Assembly (NCBI GenBank): GCA_905236755.1
Contig: CAJOCR010000009.1
Location: 34,780-98,779, forward strand
Direction: 5' to 3'
Origin: an uncultured Prevotella sp.
GTDB lineage: Bacteria; Bacteroidota; Bacteroidia; Bacteroidales; Bacteroidaceae
DNA length: 64,000 nucleotides
Under the pieces are notes generated by a model. That model was not told the origin of the DNA and ran no database searches. It saw only the letters and a list, made by a program, of their open reading frames with translations. Made by a program: the position numbers and the translations under genes. Below, piece by piece: positions 63,783-64,000 of this stretch; within the stretch, counting starts at the first letter, position 1; the number at the start of each line of letters is the position of its first letter.

Positions 63783-64000
63783 AGAAACTACAGCCTGAGT
63801 TTCTTGCTGCAAAAGTTCAATGTTCAATCTTCAAAGTTCCTGATTGATATTTTTTGCACTTACTGTGCAATTGCGCATCAGCACTTGATTTTCTTTTATA
63901 TTAACTAAAGTTTCGCAAGCGAATTATTTTACTTGAGATTTTAAAAAGAAGAAAATGTGTATGAATGGAATACGGCTCAGAATGAGCCTATAATGATTTT

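Noticed and set aside
1..64000. Insertion sequences, integrases, phage or toxin-antitoxin genes
   Set aside because: No transposase, recombinase, capsid or toxin-like protein was recognised, and no target-site duplications were seen.

Overview
The window looks like a chromosome segment of a Bacteroidota bacterium, most likely Prevotella or a close relative. The evidence is three SusC/SusD pairs, a hybrid two-component regulator, promoters of the Bacteroidota type (TTTG, 19-20 bp, TAnnTTTG) in place of sigma70 boxes, the rimP-nusA-infB and sufBCDS blocks, and a xylan cluster whose gene order matches, from memory, the XynR-controlled cluster of Prevotella bryantii. No phage, transposase, integrase or CRISPR array was found.

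Layout. 1-4 kb: end of a GH95 alpha-L-fucosidase, a secreted beta-sandwich protein and an AraC regulator. 4-8.5 kb: DUF3109 protein, uracil-DNA glycosylase, phosphoglycerate mutase and threonine aldolase. 8.5-21.7 kb: xylan degradation. A GH3 enzyme converges on a leftward operon (esterase, GPH symporter, GH10, GH43), which diverges from a rightward HTCS-GH67 pair. The symporter replaces SusC/D, and only GH43 lacks an export signal, so the last hydrolysis probably happens in the cytoplasm. 22-26 kb: a tricorn-like peptidase and an SDR enzyme. 26-31 kb: first SusCD. 31-33.5 kb: a gene-poor stretch holding a duplicated SusC leader, an orphan promoter-terminator unit and a phased repeat array, then a second GDSL esterase and a decayed C-terminal fragment. 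33.7-41 kb: a C11 peptidase lipoprotein and a second SusCD. 41-43 kb: WYL regulator, RNase HII and a small protein. 43-51.5 kb: a five-gene SusC-SusD-metallopeptidase-DUF4302-BACON operon. 51.7-61.3 kb: sufBCDS, then rimP-nusA-infB with a terminator-like hairpin in its leader. 61.7-64 kb: an S41 protease and a tRNA-Asn gene.

The most unusual signal is in intergenic DNA. Three arrays, at about 5.5, 31.8 and 61.55 kb, are built on a strict 11-bp period. The unit sequence changes in blocks but the 11-bp register holds, and arrays 56 kb apart share the unit TATAGAnnnAT. Each array lies upstream of a promoter. Also notable are two gene-less promoter-terminator units on the minus strand, which could be small RNAs or scars of lost SusCD operons, and a possible attenuator in front of rimP-nusA-infB.
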